From NCBI GenBank assembly GCA_016125475.1, contig WGLR01000008.1, positions 62,001 through 126,000 of the forward strand: a stretch of 64,000 nt of DNA, given 5' to 3'. The stretch is from Betaproteobacteria bacterium. Lineage in GTDB: Bacteria; Pseudomonadota; Gammaproteobacteria; Burkholderiales; Ga0077523. The notes below the pieces were generated by a model that searched no databases, was not told where the DNA came from, and was given only the letters and a program-made list of their open reading frames with translations. The position numbers were made by a program, and so were the translations under genes. Below, piece by piece: positions 55,863 to 64,000 of this stretch (within the stretch, counting starts at the first letter, position 1; the number at the start of each line of letters is the position of its first letter).

Positions 55863-56571
55863 CATGCTGCCGCGGTCCGCGGTCGTTCTCGCGGGCGGAC
55901 TCGGGACGAGGCTGCGGGAAGCCGTTCCGGACCTGCCCAAGCCGATGGCACCCGTCGGCGATCGCCCGTTCCTCGAGCACCTCCTCGACTACTGGATCGG
56001 ACAGGGCATTTCGAGATTCGTGCTGTCGGTCGGCTACAGGCACGCCGCTATAACAGAGCACTTCGGCGGCCACTACGCAGGCGCTGCGATCGACTACGCA
56101 ATCGAGGGCGAACCCCTGGGCACGGGCGGCGGCGTCGTGCTCGCGTCGCGACATCTGGACGAACGGGAGCCGTTTCTCGTGCTGAACGGCGACACGTACT
56201 TCAGGGTCGATCTCGCGACCCTCGCGCGTTTCTTCCTCGACCATGACGCGGACTGGTGCTTCTCCCTCTTCCGCACTCGCGAGCAACAACGGTACATGGG
56301 ACTGACCCTCGACGCAGACGGCCGGATTCTTTCCCTGAGGGCCCCGATCGGCCCGGATGGCGGGCTCGCAAACGGCGGGGTGTACCTGATGCGTCCCGGC
56401 GCGCTGGATGCGTTCCGGTCCTTCGAAGGGAAGCTGTCGCTCGAGGACGACATCTTCGCGAGAGCTTTCACCTCCGGACAGAACCTGTTCGGTATCGAGT
56501 TTGCCGCACCATTCCTCGACATCGGCATTCCCTCCGACTTCAGGAGGGCTGCCGAGGTCGTCGCGAGCTGA
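55852..56571 (+). CDS. hddC: Sugar-1-phosphate nucleotidyltransferase, HddC-like
   Basis: 239 residues. VVLAGGLGTRLREAVPDLPKPM is the nucleotidyltransferase signature (read in parts). GRPFLEHLLDYW-type and LVLNGDTYFRVDL (Asp for metal) follow, and FLDIGIPSDFRRA is at the C-terminus. Size and motifs fit GMP-transfer to D-glycero-alpha-D-manno-heptose-1-phosphate. The nearby gmhB supports heptose. The start is ATG 55852 inside the previous gene; ATG 55864 is a shorter alternative. Confidence 0.82.
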   Translation: MVSSMLPRSAVVLAGGLGTRLREAVPDLPKPMAPVGDRPFLEHLLDYWIGQGISRFVLSVGYRHAAITEHFGGHYAGAAIDYAIEGEPLGTGGGVVLASRHLDEREPFLVLNGDTYFRVDLATLARFFLDHDADWCFSLFRTREQQRYMGLTLDADGRILSLRAPIGPDGGLANGGVYLMRPGALDAFRSFEGKLSLEDDIFARAFTSGQNLFGIEFAAPFLDIGIPSDFRRAAEVVAS

Positions 56572-56841
56572 AACCGTGGACCAGCCGGCGCGTGATCGGC
56601 GTAGCGGCGGAGCGGTCCGGACACCGGGCACATGCCGTGGACGGCGACGGGCCGCCGGGAGCGCGACTCCTCGTCTCCGGCATGCCGCACGACCACCCGG
56701 AGGCGGTATCGTGGCCCCGGGCGGTCGATGGCGCCGCCCGATGGCGCGGTCGCCCTTTCGTCGTGCGAAGGCTTGCATGAAAATCGGATGCAGTGAGAAC
56801 TTGCGTCCGGACGACAAACCAAGAACACCTGGAGCAACAAG
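56572..56841. other. Gap of 270 bp between hddC-like and epimerase genes
   Basis: No supported gene. Open frames here are GC-rich shadows without family features. It may carry an internal promoter; no clear terminator is seen. Confidence 0.45.
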
Positions 56842-57780
56842 ATGGCATTCAAGATACTCGTGACCGGTGGCGCGGGGTACCTCGGCTCGACCCTCGTCCC
56901 GGAGCTGCTGGCGGCGGGCCACAGCGTGACCGTACTCGACAACTTCATGTTCAGGCAGTCGAGCCTCAATCACGTCTGCCACCATCCCGCGTTCGACGTG
57001 GTGCGGGGTGACATCAGGGTGGAGAGCACGATGGCGCCCCTGCTCCGGCAGGCGGACGTCGTGATCCCCCTCGCGGCGCTCGTCGGCGCCCCCCTCTGCA
57101 ACATGGATCCCGTGGGTGCGACGACGACGAATCACGACGCGATCGTGATGATGCTGAAACTGCTTTCCCGCGATCAGGTGGTGCTGATGCCCACCACGAA
57201 CAGCGCGTACGGAACCGGGGACGAGAACAACTTCTGTTCGGAGGAGTCCCCGCTGCGTCCGATCTCCCGCTACGCCAAGGAAAAGGTCGCAATCGAGAAG
57301 GAACTCATGCAGCGCGAGAACGCCATCAGCTTCCGTCTCGCGACCGTGTTCGGCATGTCGCCGAGGATGCGCATCGATCTGCTCGTGAACGACTTCACGT
57401 ACCGGGCGGTGCACGACAGGTTCGTGGTCCTGTTCGAGAGTTCCTTCAAACGGAACTACATACACGTCAGGGACGTGGCGCGGGTGTTCCTGCACGGGCT
57501 CGACAATTTCGCGACGATGAAGGGCGAGATATTCAACGTGGGCCTGTCGGACGCCAACGTGTCCAAGAAGGAACTGTGCGATCACATCCAGGCCCGGATT
57601 CCGGAGTTCGTGGTCCTCGAGGCTCCAGTCGGCAAGGATCCCGACCAGAGGAACTACATCGTGTCGAATGCGAAGATCGAGGCCACGGGCTACAGGCCGG
57701 TCATGTCCCTCGACGCCGGCATCGCGGAACTCGTGAAAGGGTTCACGATGATCAAGAACAGCCAGTACGGGAATGTCTGA
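56842..57780 (+). CDS. NAD-dependent sugar epimerase/dehydratase (SDR)
   Basis: 312 residues. It has TGGAGYLGSTLVPELLAAGH for NAD, MPTTNSAYG and the catalytic pair in SRYAKEKVAIEK (YxxxK). FRLATVFGMSPRMRIDLLVN and RNYIHVRDVARVF follow. With an HddC-like and a ColD-like enzyme beside it, a role on a GDP-heptose or NDP-6-deoxy sugar is likely. It overlaps the next gene by eight bases. Confidence 0.88.
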   Translation: MAFKILVTGGAGYLGSTLVPELLAAGHSVTVLDNFMFRQSSLNHVCHHPAFDVVRGDIRVESTMAPLLRQADVVIPLAALVGAPLCNMDPVGATTTNHDAIVMMLKLLSRDQVVLMPTTNSAYGTGDENNFCSEESPLRPISRYAKEKVAIEKELMQRENAISFRLATVFGMSPRMRIDLLVNDFTYRAVHDRFVVLFESSFKRNYIHVRDVARVFLHGLDNFATMKGEIFNVGLSDANVSKKELCDHIQARIPEFVVLEAPVGKDPDQRNYIVSNAKIEATGYRPVMSLDAGIAELVKGFTMIKNSQYGNV

Positions 57781-59125
57781 CGCCGCGGCGCAAATCGATT
57801 CCCTGAACGACCCGGGCTCTCTCGGCGCCCGGGCGGCAACGGACGACGTCCCGGTCGGGAGGGACGCCGCGGCGACCCGCGTCGGCGAGGGGATGCACTT
57901 CGTCCGCCGCAGCCGGCGTGTGCGTCCGAAGGTCAGCCTCATCCTCCTGGACTGGAGCGTCCGGGAGAGCTTCCATCTGCTCCACTACCTATCTCTCCAG
58001 GACGTCGATCGCGAAAGCTTCGAGGTCCTGATCGTCGAGTTCTATTCCAGAACCGCGAGCGCCATCGAGGCACACGTCGATCAGGTCGACACCTGGGTGC
58101 TCCTGCGCATGCCGGAGACCTGCTACTACCACAAGCACCTGATGTACAACGTCGGCATCGCTCTGGCGCGCGGCGAGATATGCGTCATCTGCGATTCCGA
58201 CGCGATGGTGAAACCGGGATTCATCCGGGCCATCGTCTCCCGCTTCGAGGAGCAGCCGGACATGGTCCTGCACCTCGACCAGTTCCGCAATTCCCGCCGC
58301 GACCTCTACCCGTTCTGCTATCCGGAGTTCGACGAAGTGACCGGACGGGGCTGCATCAACTATGCCGCAGGGGTCACGCGGGGTCTCGCGGACGATCGCG
58401 ACACCATCCACAGCCGCAACTACGGTGCATGCATGTGCGCGCGCCGGGACGACCTCATCGCCATCGGTGGCGCCGACGAGCACATCGACTATCTCGGACA
58501 CATCTGCGGCCCCTACGACATGACGTTCCGGCTTGTGAACAAGGGGCTCACGGAGGTGTGGCATCCGTCCGAGTTCATGTATCACACGTGGCATCCGGGG
58601 CAGGCGGGGGAGAACAACTATCTGGGCCCTCACGACGGTCGCCACGTGTCGACGACGGCGCTGGACGCCCTGCGTGAACGTCGCGTCCTGCCGCTCGTCG
58701 AGAACGGGACCATCCGGACCCTGCGCACGCGCCCGAGTCCGACGGAGTCCCCGGACGACGTGTCCACCGCGAACGCGGCCGCGTGGCTGCACGCGCTCGA
58801 CGGCGACGATCGGGAAGGGTCCGGATCGACGTCCACGCGGCGGATCTGGAACGGGTTCGTCGTCGAACGCACCGCGAACGCGGTCGTCGCGCGTCCGCTC
58901 GTATCGGAGGATCCGTCGTTCGGGGCGGACAGGGGGGTCCCAGAGTTCCGGGGCGAATCCGAATCGGAGGTGAGAGACGCCATCCTGGGGTCGCTCCCCT
59001 GGTCGCTTCGCCTCGCACTCCCCGTCGTGGACGTGCTGACCTACGTCTCGCGCGCGATGGGCAGCTGTCTGCTCTTCGCGCGCCGTCGCGTGTCTCGCTG
59101 GCTAGGCACGGGAGGATCCCGTTGA
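57773..59125 (+). CDS. Glycosyltransferase family 2-like protein with C-terminal extension
   Basis: 450 residues. A Gly/Ala-rich N-terminal tail (about 1-50) precedes a GT2-type core: VSLILLDWSVRESFHLLHYL, LIVEFYSRTAS, VGIALARGEICVICDSDAMVKPGF (DxD in CDSDA) and YHTWHPGQAGENNYL. About 130 residues of uncertain function follow, ending in LPWSLRLALPVVDVLTYVSR, possibly a membrane-touching helix. The linkage is unknown. It overlaps the stop of the epimerase gene. Confidence 0.82.
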   Translation: MSDAAAQIDSLNDPGSLGARAATDDVPVGRDAAATRVGEGMHFVRRSRRVRPKVSLILLDWSVRESFHLLHYLSLQDVDRESFEVLIVEFYSRTASAIEAHVDQVDTWVLLRMPETCYYHKHLMYNVGIALARGEICVICDSDAMVKPGFIRAIVSRFEEQPDMVLHLDQFRNSRRDLYPFCYPEFDEVTGRGCINYAAGVTRGLADDRDTIHSRNYGACMCARRDDLIAIGGADEHIDYLGHICGPYDMTFRLVNKGLTEVWHPSEFMYHTWHPGQAGENNYLGPHDGRHVSTTALDALRERRVLPLVENGTIRTLRTRPSPTESPDDVSTANAAAWLHALDGDDREGSGSTSTRRIWNGFVVERTANAVVARPLVSEDPSFGADRGVPEFRGESESEVRDAILGSLPWSLRLALPVVDVLTYVSRAMGSCLLFARRRVSRWLGTGGSR

Positions 59126-59487
59126 GCGTGCGCTCCAGCATCGTCTCGCGATACCGGCAATATCGCACCGAGTCCGCCATGCTCGCCGCGGCGCTCCGCT
59201 CGCTGCTCGTAAACCTCGACTACATCCACCGCACGGGACGGTCCGCGACCCGGAGGCTCGTGATCGTCGACAGCTGGCGGGAGGCCCTGCTGCTCAGAGT
59301 GCTGGTGCTGCTGCGGATCGCCAGGCGGTGCGCGGTGAAGGTCGTCACGCGGCCGGAGCAGCTGACACGCGTCGCCGAGCAGTCGAAGGATGCCGGTTTC
59401 CTGGTGATCCTGACCTTGCGCGTGTGCTCCAGGCACTATCAGACGGTCGCCGCACTGCGGCGACGAACAACCATTCTCGTGATCTGA
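59122..59487 (+). CDS. Small orphan protein in the polysaccharide operon
   Basis: 121 residues, not recognised. It starts with TTG at 59122, overlapping the GT2 stop as TTGA, with GGAGG six bases upstream, and ends immediately before the wzm ATG, so it is fitted tightly between two genes. It is basic (many Arg) with a Rossmann-like stretch RRLVIVDSWREALLLRVLVL and FLVILTLRVCSRHY. It has no signal peptide and no clear membrane helix. It may be a glycan-related accessory protein; no function is assigned. Confidence 0.7.
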   Translation: MSVRSSIVSRYRQYRTESAMLAAALRSLLVNLDYIHRTGRSATRRLVIVDSWREALLLRVLVLLRIARRCAVKVVTRPEQLTRVAEQSKDAGFLVILTLRVCSRHYQTVAALRRRTTILVI

Positions 59488-60297
59488 ATGGTGCCGGCAC
59501 CTCCTGTCAGACTCCTGCAACGCATCGTCGGCAACAGGCGATCCGTCGTCGCGCTGGCAAGACGCCACCTGCTGGCCCGGTACGCCGGCACGCTGCTGGG
59601 AGGCCTCTGGGAGGTGCTGCACCCGGCGCTGACGATCCTCGTGCTCTGGTTCGTGTTCACCGCCGCGTTCCACGCCCGCGGGCCCCACGACATGCCGTTC
59701 ATCCTGTACTTCGTGACCGGCATCGTGCCCTGGCTGCTCATCTCTGAGTCCATCAACCAGGGCACACAGGGCGTGGTCGCCCATGGGTTCCTCATCAAGA
59801 AGATGGTCTTTCCGTCGGAGATCCTGCCATTCGTCTACCTCGTCGCATCCGCCGTGAGTCACGTGCTGCTTCTCGGGCTGGCCGCCGTGGTGCTGCTCGC
59901 GAACGGCGTGCCGGCGAGCATCTTCTGGATCCAGTGCATCTACTATTTCGTCGTCGCGTGCGGTCTCGTGCTGGGCATCCAGTGGCTACTGTCCGCGCTC
60001 ATGGTCTTCCACCGCGACCTCGGACAGGTCGTGGGTGTCCTGCTCAACCTTGCGTTCTGGGCCACGCCGGTCGTCTGGGTCCCCAATGGCGTCGTGCCGC
60101 CGAGGCTCGCATGGATCCTCTACGCGAACCCTTTCGCGTACGTGATCGACGGCTATCGCAAGTCCCTGCTGGAGCGTCAGCCCTTCTGGACGGACTGGGC
60201 GCACGGGCTTTATGTCTGGACTGTCCTGCTGGCTCTCCTCGTGGTGGGGGGCACCGTGTTCCGCCGGCTCAAACCCCACTTCGCGGACGTCCTGTGA
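59488..60297 (+). CDS. wzm: O-antigen/capsule ABC exporter permease Wzm
   Basis: 269 residues, six membrane helices. RRHLLARYAGTLLGGLWEVLHPAL is the cytoplasmic N-terminal coupling segment of Wzm/TagG (ABC2) permeases (read in parts). FFVT-type helices and NPFAYVIDGYRKSLLE at the end are typical. It exports a finished polysaccharide on undecaprenyl diphosphate. The ATG follows the orphan stop without a gap, and the gene ends in GTGA overlap with wzt. Confidence 0.92.
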   Translation: MVPAPPVRLLQRIVGNRRSVVALARRHLLARYAGTLLGGLWEVLHPALTILVLWFVFTAAFHARGPHDMPFILYFVTGIVPWLLISESINQGTQGVVAHGFLIKKMVFPSEILPFVYLVASAVSHVLLLGLAAVVLLANGVPASIFWIQCIYYFVVACGLVLGIQWLLSALMVFHRDLGQVVGVLLNLAFWATPVVWVPNGVVPPRLAWILYANPFAYVIDGYRKSLLERQPFWTDWAHGLYVWTVLLALLVVGGTVFRRLKPHFADVL

Positions 60298-61682
60298 TCG
60301 ATCGCGCCGCGAGCCCGGTGCCGGGCAAATCGAACGAACCGGTCGTCCTCCTGGAAGGCGCTTCCAAGAGCTACCGACTGTATCGATCCCCCAAGGAGCG
60401 CCTCCTGGAAGCCCTCCACCCCGCCAGGAGAAAGCTCCACGAGGAGTTCTGGGCCGTCCGGGACGTGACGCTCCACGTGGCGCGCGGTGAAAGCCTGGGG
60501 CTCGTCGGTCAGAACGGCGCAGGCAAGTCGACCCTGCTGCAACTCATCGCAGGCGTCCTGACCCCGACGAACGGCACGGTCCGGGTTACGGGCCGTGTCG
60601 CGGCCCTGCTCGAACTCGGTGCCGGATTCAATCCGGACCTGACCGGCCGCGAGAACGTCTCTCTCTTCAGCGTGATCGTCGGCGTAGACCGGGCGGCCAT
60701 CCCGGACCGCATCGCAGCCGTCGAGGCATTCGCGGACATCGGCGATTTCTTCGACCAGCCGATGCGGATCTACTCGTCGGGCATGTACGCACGCGTGGCG
60801 TTTGCGAACGCCATCCAAGTGGATCCGGACCTGCTGATCATCGACGAGATACTGGGAGTCGGCGACGCGAAGTTCCAGGAGAAGTGCTACGCGAAGATCG
60901 AGGAACTGCGACAGGGCGGGACGAGCGTCCTGTTCGTGAGTCACAGCACGGACGCGATCCAGCGCAACTGCAGCCGGGCCGCGCTGCTGCACCAGGGCCG
61001 CGTCGTCACGACGGGGGCGGCCGACGAAACGATCTCCGCGTATCACGACCTCCTCTACGGGAGCCGCCAAGTCAACGCACCTGTCCGCCCGCATGCACAG
61101 CCGGCGAAAGGCCGGGCTTCCGACGTCGAGGCTGCCCCGCACGAGGGCCTGCCCGACACGGTGAGAGAACTCCTCGATCGCGAGCACCCCTGTCACGCGG
61201 ACAGCCCGTTCTACAATCGGTACGAGCGCCGGTTCGGCTCGCGGGAAGCGGAGATCGTGGACTTCTGCATCACGGTCGACGGCGAGACGCGCTTCGGCAA
61301 CCTCCGGGGCACGGAAACCCTGAACGTCTACCTGAAAGTCCACTTCCACCGGGACGTCCCCGCTCCGCAGATAGGCTGGGGGCTGGTCACCCCTCAGGGG
61401 CTCGTTCTCGCCGGATCGAACACCAGCATGCAGCGCAAGGTTCTGACGCCCGCCCCGGCAGGCAGTTCGCGCCTGTACGGAATCGAACTGCGACCGGCGT
61501 TGTGCCAGGGCGAATATTTCCTGAACATCGGTGTAGGCGAGTGGATCGACGGCGCCTGGGACTTTCTCGACAACAGGCGATCGGCCATCCACCTGACCGT
61601 CGGGAGCACGCCCCGGGGAGGCGGGTTCTTCGATCTGCCTGCCCGGTGCACGGAATTCTCCATGGAGAAGCACGAACAGTGA
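60294..61682 (+). CDS. wzt: O-antigen/capsule ABC exporter ATPase Wzt with C-terminal sugar-binding domain
   Basis: 462 residues. The ATPase half has Walker A GLVGQNGAGKSTLL, signature YSSGMYARVAFANA and Walker B LLIIDEILGVGDAKF. After a linker (about 255-315), the C-terminal Wzt carbohydrate-binding domain spans about 320-450 (EAEIVDFCITVDG, ETLNVYLKVHFH, FLNIGVGEW). In known systems this domain recognises the terminal modification of the chain. The GTG at 60294 overlaps the wzm stop. Confidence 0.94.
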   Translation: MIDRAASPVPGKSNEPVVLLEGASKSYRLYRSPKERLLEALHPARRKLHEEFWAVRDVTLHVARGESLGLVGQNGAGKSTLLQLIAGVLTPTNGTVRVTGRVAALLELGAGFNPDLTGRENVSLFSVIVGVDRAAIPDRIAAVEAFADIGDFFDQPMRIYSSGMYARVAFANAIQVDPDLLIIDEILGVGDAKFQEKCYAKIEELRQGGTSVLFVSHSTDAIQRNCSRAALLHQGRVVTTGAADETISAYHDLLYGSRQVNAPVRPHAQPAKGRASDVEAAPHEGLPDTVRELLDREHPCHADSPFYNRYERRFGSREAEIVDFCITVDGETRFGNLRGTETLNVYLKVHFHRDVPAPQIGWGLVTPQGLVLAGSNTSMQRKVLTPAPAGSSRLYGIELRPALCQGEYFLNIGVGEWIDGAWDFLDNRRSAIHLTVGSTPRGGGFFDLPARCTEFSMEKHEQ

Positions 61683-63241
61683 TTTCCGAGAATGCATTGT
61701 CGACGCCCTGGCTGGTCGTCGGCCCGCCGCGCGGCGGCTTCACGCTGCTTCTGTCGATCCTGACGTTGCTGCAGCGTGACGCGGGCTGGATCAAGCCGGA
61801 TTTCCAGGAGGTCGCGGACTCCCTGATCGCATTCGCGGGCGAGGCGTTCGACGCCACGCTGAGGAAATTCTTCCGCGAGCGGGTCGGCGACGACCGGCTG
61901 TTCTACAGCCGCGAATTCTCGACCCTCATCGGAGGGCCGAAGTGGCTGTCCGCGGACGACCCGGACACCGCCTGTGTGCGCAAGTATCTCGGCGTGAAGG
62001 GAATCGGCGATTTCACGTTCGTGCTGTACGTGCCGAGCTGGACACTGTCCTTCGATTCCATCGTCCACTCGCACTCGCATCCCGACCGGTGGCCGGTCCT
62101 GCCCGCCTATCGGCACTTTCGCCGCTTCGCGTCGATACGTCACCCCGTCGACATCGTGCATTCCTCGGTCTTCTCGATCAACGCACTCGCGAGCGAGTAC
62201 ATACGTCGCGAGCTGAACGTGGACGAACACTACATCCGCCGCGAGCTGGCGCTCAACAAGCTGACGAAACCGGAAGTCGTGGACGGCCTGATCGCGTTCA
62301 TCTGCAAGTACCTGGACCAGTTCGCGGGAGCCGCGCAGCACTACCTTCACGTCATGCGGTGGGAGGATCTGATCGACGAACCCGTCCGGGAGATCAGCCG
62401 CATCGCGGACGCGGCGGGAATACCGGCCACCCCGGCTGCGGCGGAGCGCATCTGGCAGGAGATCGAGCACCGCAATCTCACCCGGCACCATCGCCACAGC
62501 TTCCGGCGCGGACGACTGGACGACTGGAAGAACACGATCACGAACTCGCACCTGCGGCGCTTCCGGGACGCCGGGATCGATGCCCACCTCGCGCGTCACG
62601 GCTACGCCCCGATCTCCTTCCTCGACGAGTCCTCGTACACGCCGGACCAGATTCTCATCGAGGAACGCCTTGCCGAGGGAAGGCCCTACGTCGAGCATCT
62701 CGACCGGGATCTCATCCGCTTCGCTTTCAACAAGACGAACCTCGTGGCCGGCGCCTCGTTCGGTTTCGAGCACCACGACCGCATCGGCGCCATCGAGATC
62801 GAACGCTCGTCCATGCTCGGTTCGACGCTCGCGTCGGACTTCCAGCGTCACGTCGCGGATCTGTCCGAGACCGTGTCCCTCTTCCTCCGGGACCTGCGTC
62901 CCGCAGCGGTGGCCGCCGCGGCAGGGCGGTTCGACCTGCTCGATGGCCTCGTGCGCGACTATGGTCGGCGCCTCCCGGCGACGGACGCGGGCGACCTGCG
63001 GAGTGCCGTCGACGCCGTGAAGTCCGGTACGTACCGGAAAGACGTCCCGCTGCCGCAGCTCGTGGCGAGCGAATCCGGATTCAACATCGTCCGTCTCGAC
63101 CGGCGGTACGTCTGCGTGCCGCAGGCCCTGGGACCGATGGATCTCACCGGCGTGGCGGTGGAGTCCCTCCCCGCCGGCGTGATCGTCACCGACTCCCTGG
63201 AAAGCGCGTTCCGGGCCGTCGCGACGGCCGTGTCGGGATGA
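61679..63241 (+). CDS. Sulfotransferase family protein
   Basis: 520 residues. The N-terminal 5'-phosphosulfate loop is WLVVGPPRGGFTLLLSIL, with Arg18 in the PRxGxTLL pattern. The 3'-phosphate site RRFASIRHPVDIVHSSVF (RHPxDxxxS) comes at about 150-167. The C-terminal half (about 300-520) is not recognised. It should transfer sulfate from PAPS to a glycan. The GTG at 61679 overlaps the wzt stop, and its own stop overlaps the next gene as ATGA. Confidence 0.85.
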   Translation: MISENALSTPWLVVGPPRGGFTLLLSILTLLQRDAGWIKPDFQEVADSLIAFAGEAFDATLRKFFRERVGDDRLFYSREFSTLIGGPKWLSADDPDTACVRKYLGVKGIGDFTFVLYVPSWTLSFDSIVHSHSHPDRWPVLPAYRHFRRFASIRHPVDIVHSSVFSINALASEYIRRELNVDEHYIRRELALNKLTKPEVVDGLIAFICKYLDQFAGAAQHYLHVMRWEDLIDEPVREISRIADAAGIPATPAAAERIWQEIEHRNLTRHHRHSFRRGRLDDWKNTITNSHLRRFRDAGIDAHLARHGYAPISFLDESSYTPDQILIEERLAEGRPYVEHLDRDLIRFAFNKTNLVAGASFGFEHHDRIGAIEIERSSMLGSTLASDFQRHVADLSETVSLFLRDLRPAAVAAAAGRFDLLDGLVRDYGRRLPATDAGDLRSAVDAVKSGTYRKDVPLPQLVASESGFNIVRLDRRYVCVPQALGPMDLTGVAVESLPAGVIVTDSLESAFRAVATAVSG

Positions 63242-64000
63242 GCAGGCGCAAACTCGCGTTCTACGATCCCGCGGCGCCCGGCACACTTTCCGCCGCGCTG
63301 CGCGAGAGCGTCGAACAGGGTGCCAGCAGCGCCCTGGTCCCGGGGGCTGCGCCACCCTCGTGGATGGAGCAGAGAGCACGCGAGGCAGGCCTTCGAACGC
63401 TCCGGCCCGGCGGAACGCTTCCGGCCGGAGCCTTCGAATCCTGCGACCTCGTCGTCATTCCTCCCGGCGACACCGACACGGTAGCCGGCTCGCTTCACGC
63501 GCTGCTGGGCGAGGACATCGCGGTGCTCGCACCCGTGACCGACGGACACTTCAGCCGGCGCGTCGTGTACCTCCTGTCGATTCCGAAGGCGGGTACCCAC
63601 ATGATGCTTCGTCTGTTCGAGATCATGGGCCTGCCGCGATCGCCGGAGAGACACCCGCAGCCGGGTAGCTGGTGCACCGTCGTCGGCTACCAGTACCACC
63701 CGCCCTGCCGCGAACTGTTCGCCGGCGACTGGTTCGAACCTGTCGGGCGACAGCTCTTCCTGCGTTCCCCCGGGGTATTCGTCTACCGGCACCCGCTCGA
63801 CATCGTGGTGTCGGAACTGGACTGGTTCCTGAAGTCGGAACACGCTTTCTCCGGATTCCTCCGCGGATTCCACAACGACGACGATCGCATCGAGGCGCTG
63901 ATCGCCAACGGGTCGGTGATGGGCACGATCCGGGAGCGGGTGATGCGTCATGCCGGGTGGATCCACTTCTCCAACGTGTGTCCGGTCAGCTACGAGGAAC
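63238..64000 (+). CDS. Second sulfotransferase-like protein (cut by window end)
   Basis: 254 codons visible, open at the right edge. An N-terminal region of about 110 residues is not recognised. A sulfotransferase domain follows, with YLLSIPKAGTHMMLRLFEIM (PKxGT loop) and FVYRHPLDIVVSELDW (RHPxDxxxSE, 3'-phosphate site). The ATG overlaps the first sulfotransferase stop as ATGA. It adds to the case that the exported glycan is sulfated. Confidence 0.82.
   Translation, partial: MSRRKLAFYDPAAPGTLSAALRESVEQGASSALVPGAAPPSWMEQRAREAGLRTLRPGGTLPAGAFESCDLVVIPPGDTDTVAGSLHALLGEDIAVLAPVTDGHFSRRVVYLLSIPKAGTHMMLRLFEIMGLPRSPERHPQPGSWCTVVGYQYHPPCRELFAGDWFEPVGRQLFLRSPGVFVYRHPLDIVVSELDWFLKSEHAFSGFLRGFHNDDDRIEALIANGSVMGTIRERVMRHAGWIHFSNVCPVSYEE

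Noticed and set aside
55639-57942. A 767-codon minus-strand frame opposite hddC-like and epimerase genes
   Set aside because: It covers two genes with clear motifs on the plus strand and looks like reversed-frame composition.

Overview
The window is a GC-rich (roughly two-thirds G+C) chromosomal segment with no rRNA, tRNA, CRISPR array or insertion sequence that I can see. The gene order trmL / gpsA-SH3-secB-trxC-grxC-rhodanese-O-ligase | gpmA-envC-ctpA-moeB, together with slmA plus a pyrimidine 5'-nucleotidase and an MSHA-type pilus locus, points to a betaproteobacterium. An mtdB gene (methylene-tetrahydromethanopterin dehydrogenase) suggests that the organism has the H4MPT-linked C1 pathway. 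I cannot name a genus.

Layout. 1-4693 (minus): 3' part of an MSHA pilus locus, in order mshE, mshG, a pilin (mshB-like), mshA, mshC and a truncated mshD-like gene. 4809-14857: housekeeping block. trmL runs on plus. A minus operon holds a Wzy_C-type O-ligase, rhodanese, grxC, trxC, secB, an SH3 protein and gpsA. Then come the plus genes gpmA, envC, ctpA (closed by a clear terminator) and moeB. 14889-26658: a class II aldolase-fold protein, an unknown protein, slmA, a 5'-nucleotidase, a dCTPase-like MazG protein, mtdB, a TerB-domain protein, folB, a diguanylate cyclase, a DUF456 protein, an aldehyde dehydrogenase, a YecA/SEC-C protein and argB. 27018-28957 (plus): a three-gene hvfABC/bufferin-type operon. 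It encodes a Cys-containing precursor with EGKCG repeats, a DUF692/MNIO enzyme and a DUF2063 partner, and is predicted to make a copper-binding modified peptide. 29330-33380 (plus): dacA-type PBP, D-amino-acid transaminase, YbeD-like protein, lipB, lipA.

33414-64000: a surface-polysaccharide island of more than 30 kb built as two divergent operons around about 54.5 kb. The minus operon (54371 down to 33414) has a NUDIX hydrolase, gmhB, an epimerase, a Wzx-like flippase, methyltransferases, many glycosyltransferases (GT2, GT11, GT4-like, GT25, GT9), an AsnB amidotransferase, a WecA/WbpL-like initiating transferase, a WbpM/PglF-like dehydratase, a uronate epimerase and a Wzy_C ligase/polymerase. 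The plus operon (54693 to past the window end) has a PLP-type dehydratase with His in place of the usual Lys, an HddC-like nucleotidyltransferase, an epimerase, a GT2, a small orphan, a Wzm/Wzt ABC exporter and two sulfotransferases. This suggests a heptose-containing, possibly sulfated glycan exported by Wzm/Wzt next to a Wzx-type pathway.

A recurring style feature is translational coupling: at least fourteen gene junctions overlap by the four bases NTGA. This settles many non-ATG starts, including a probable CTG start.
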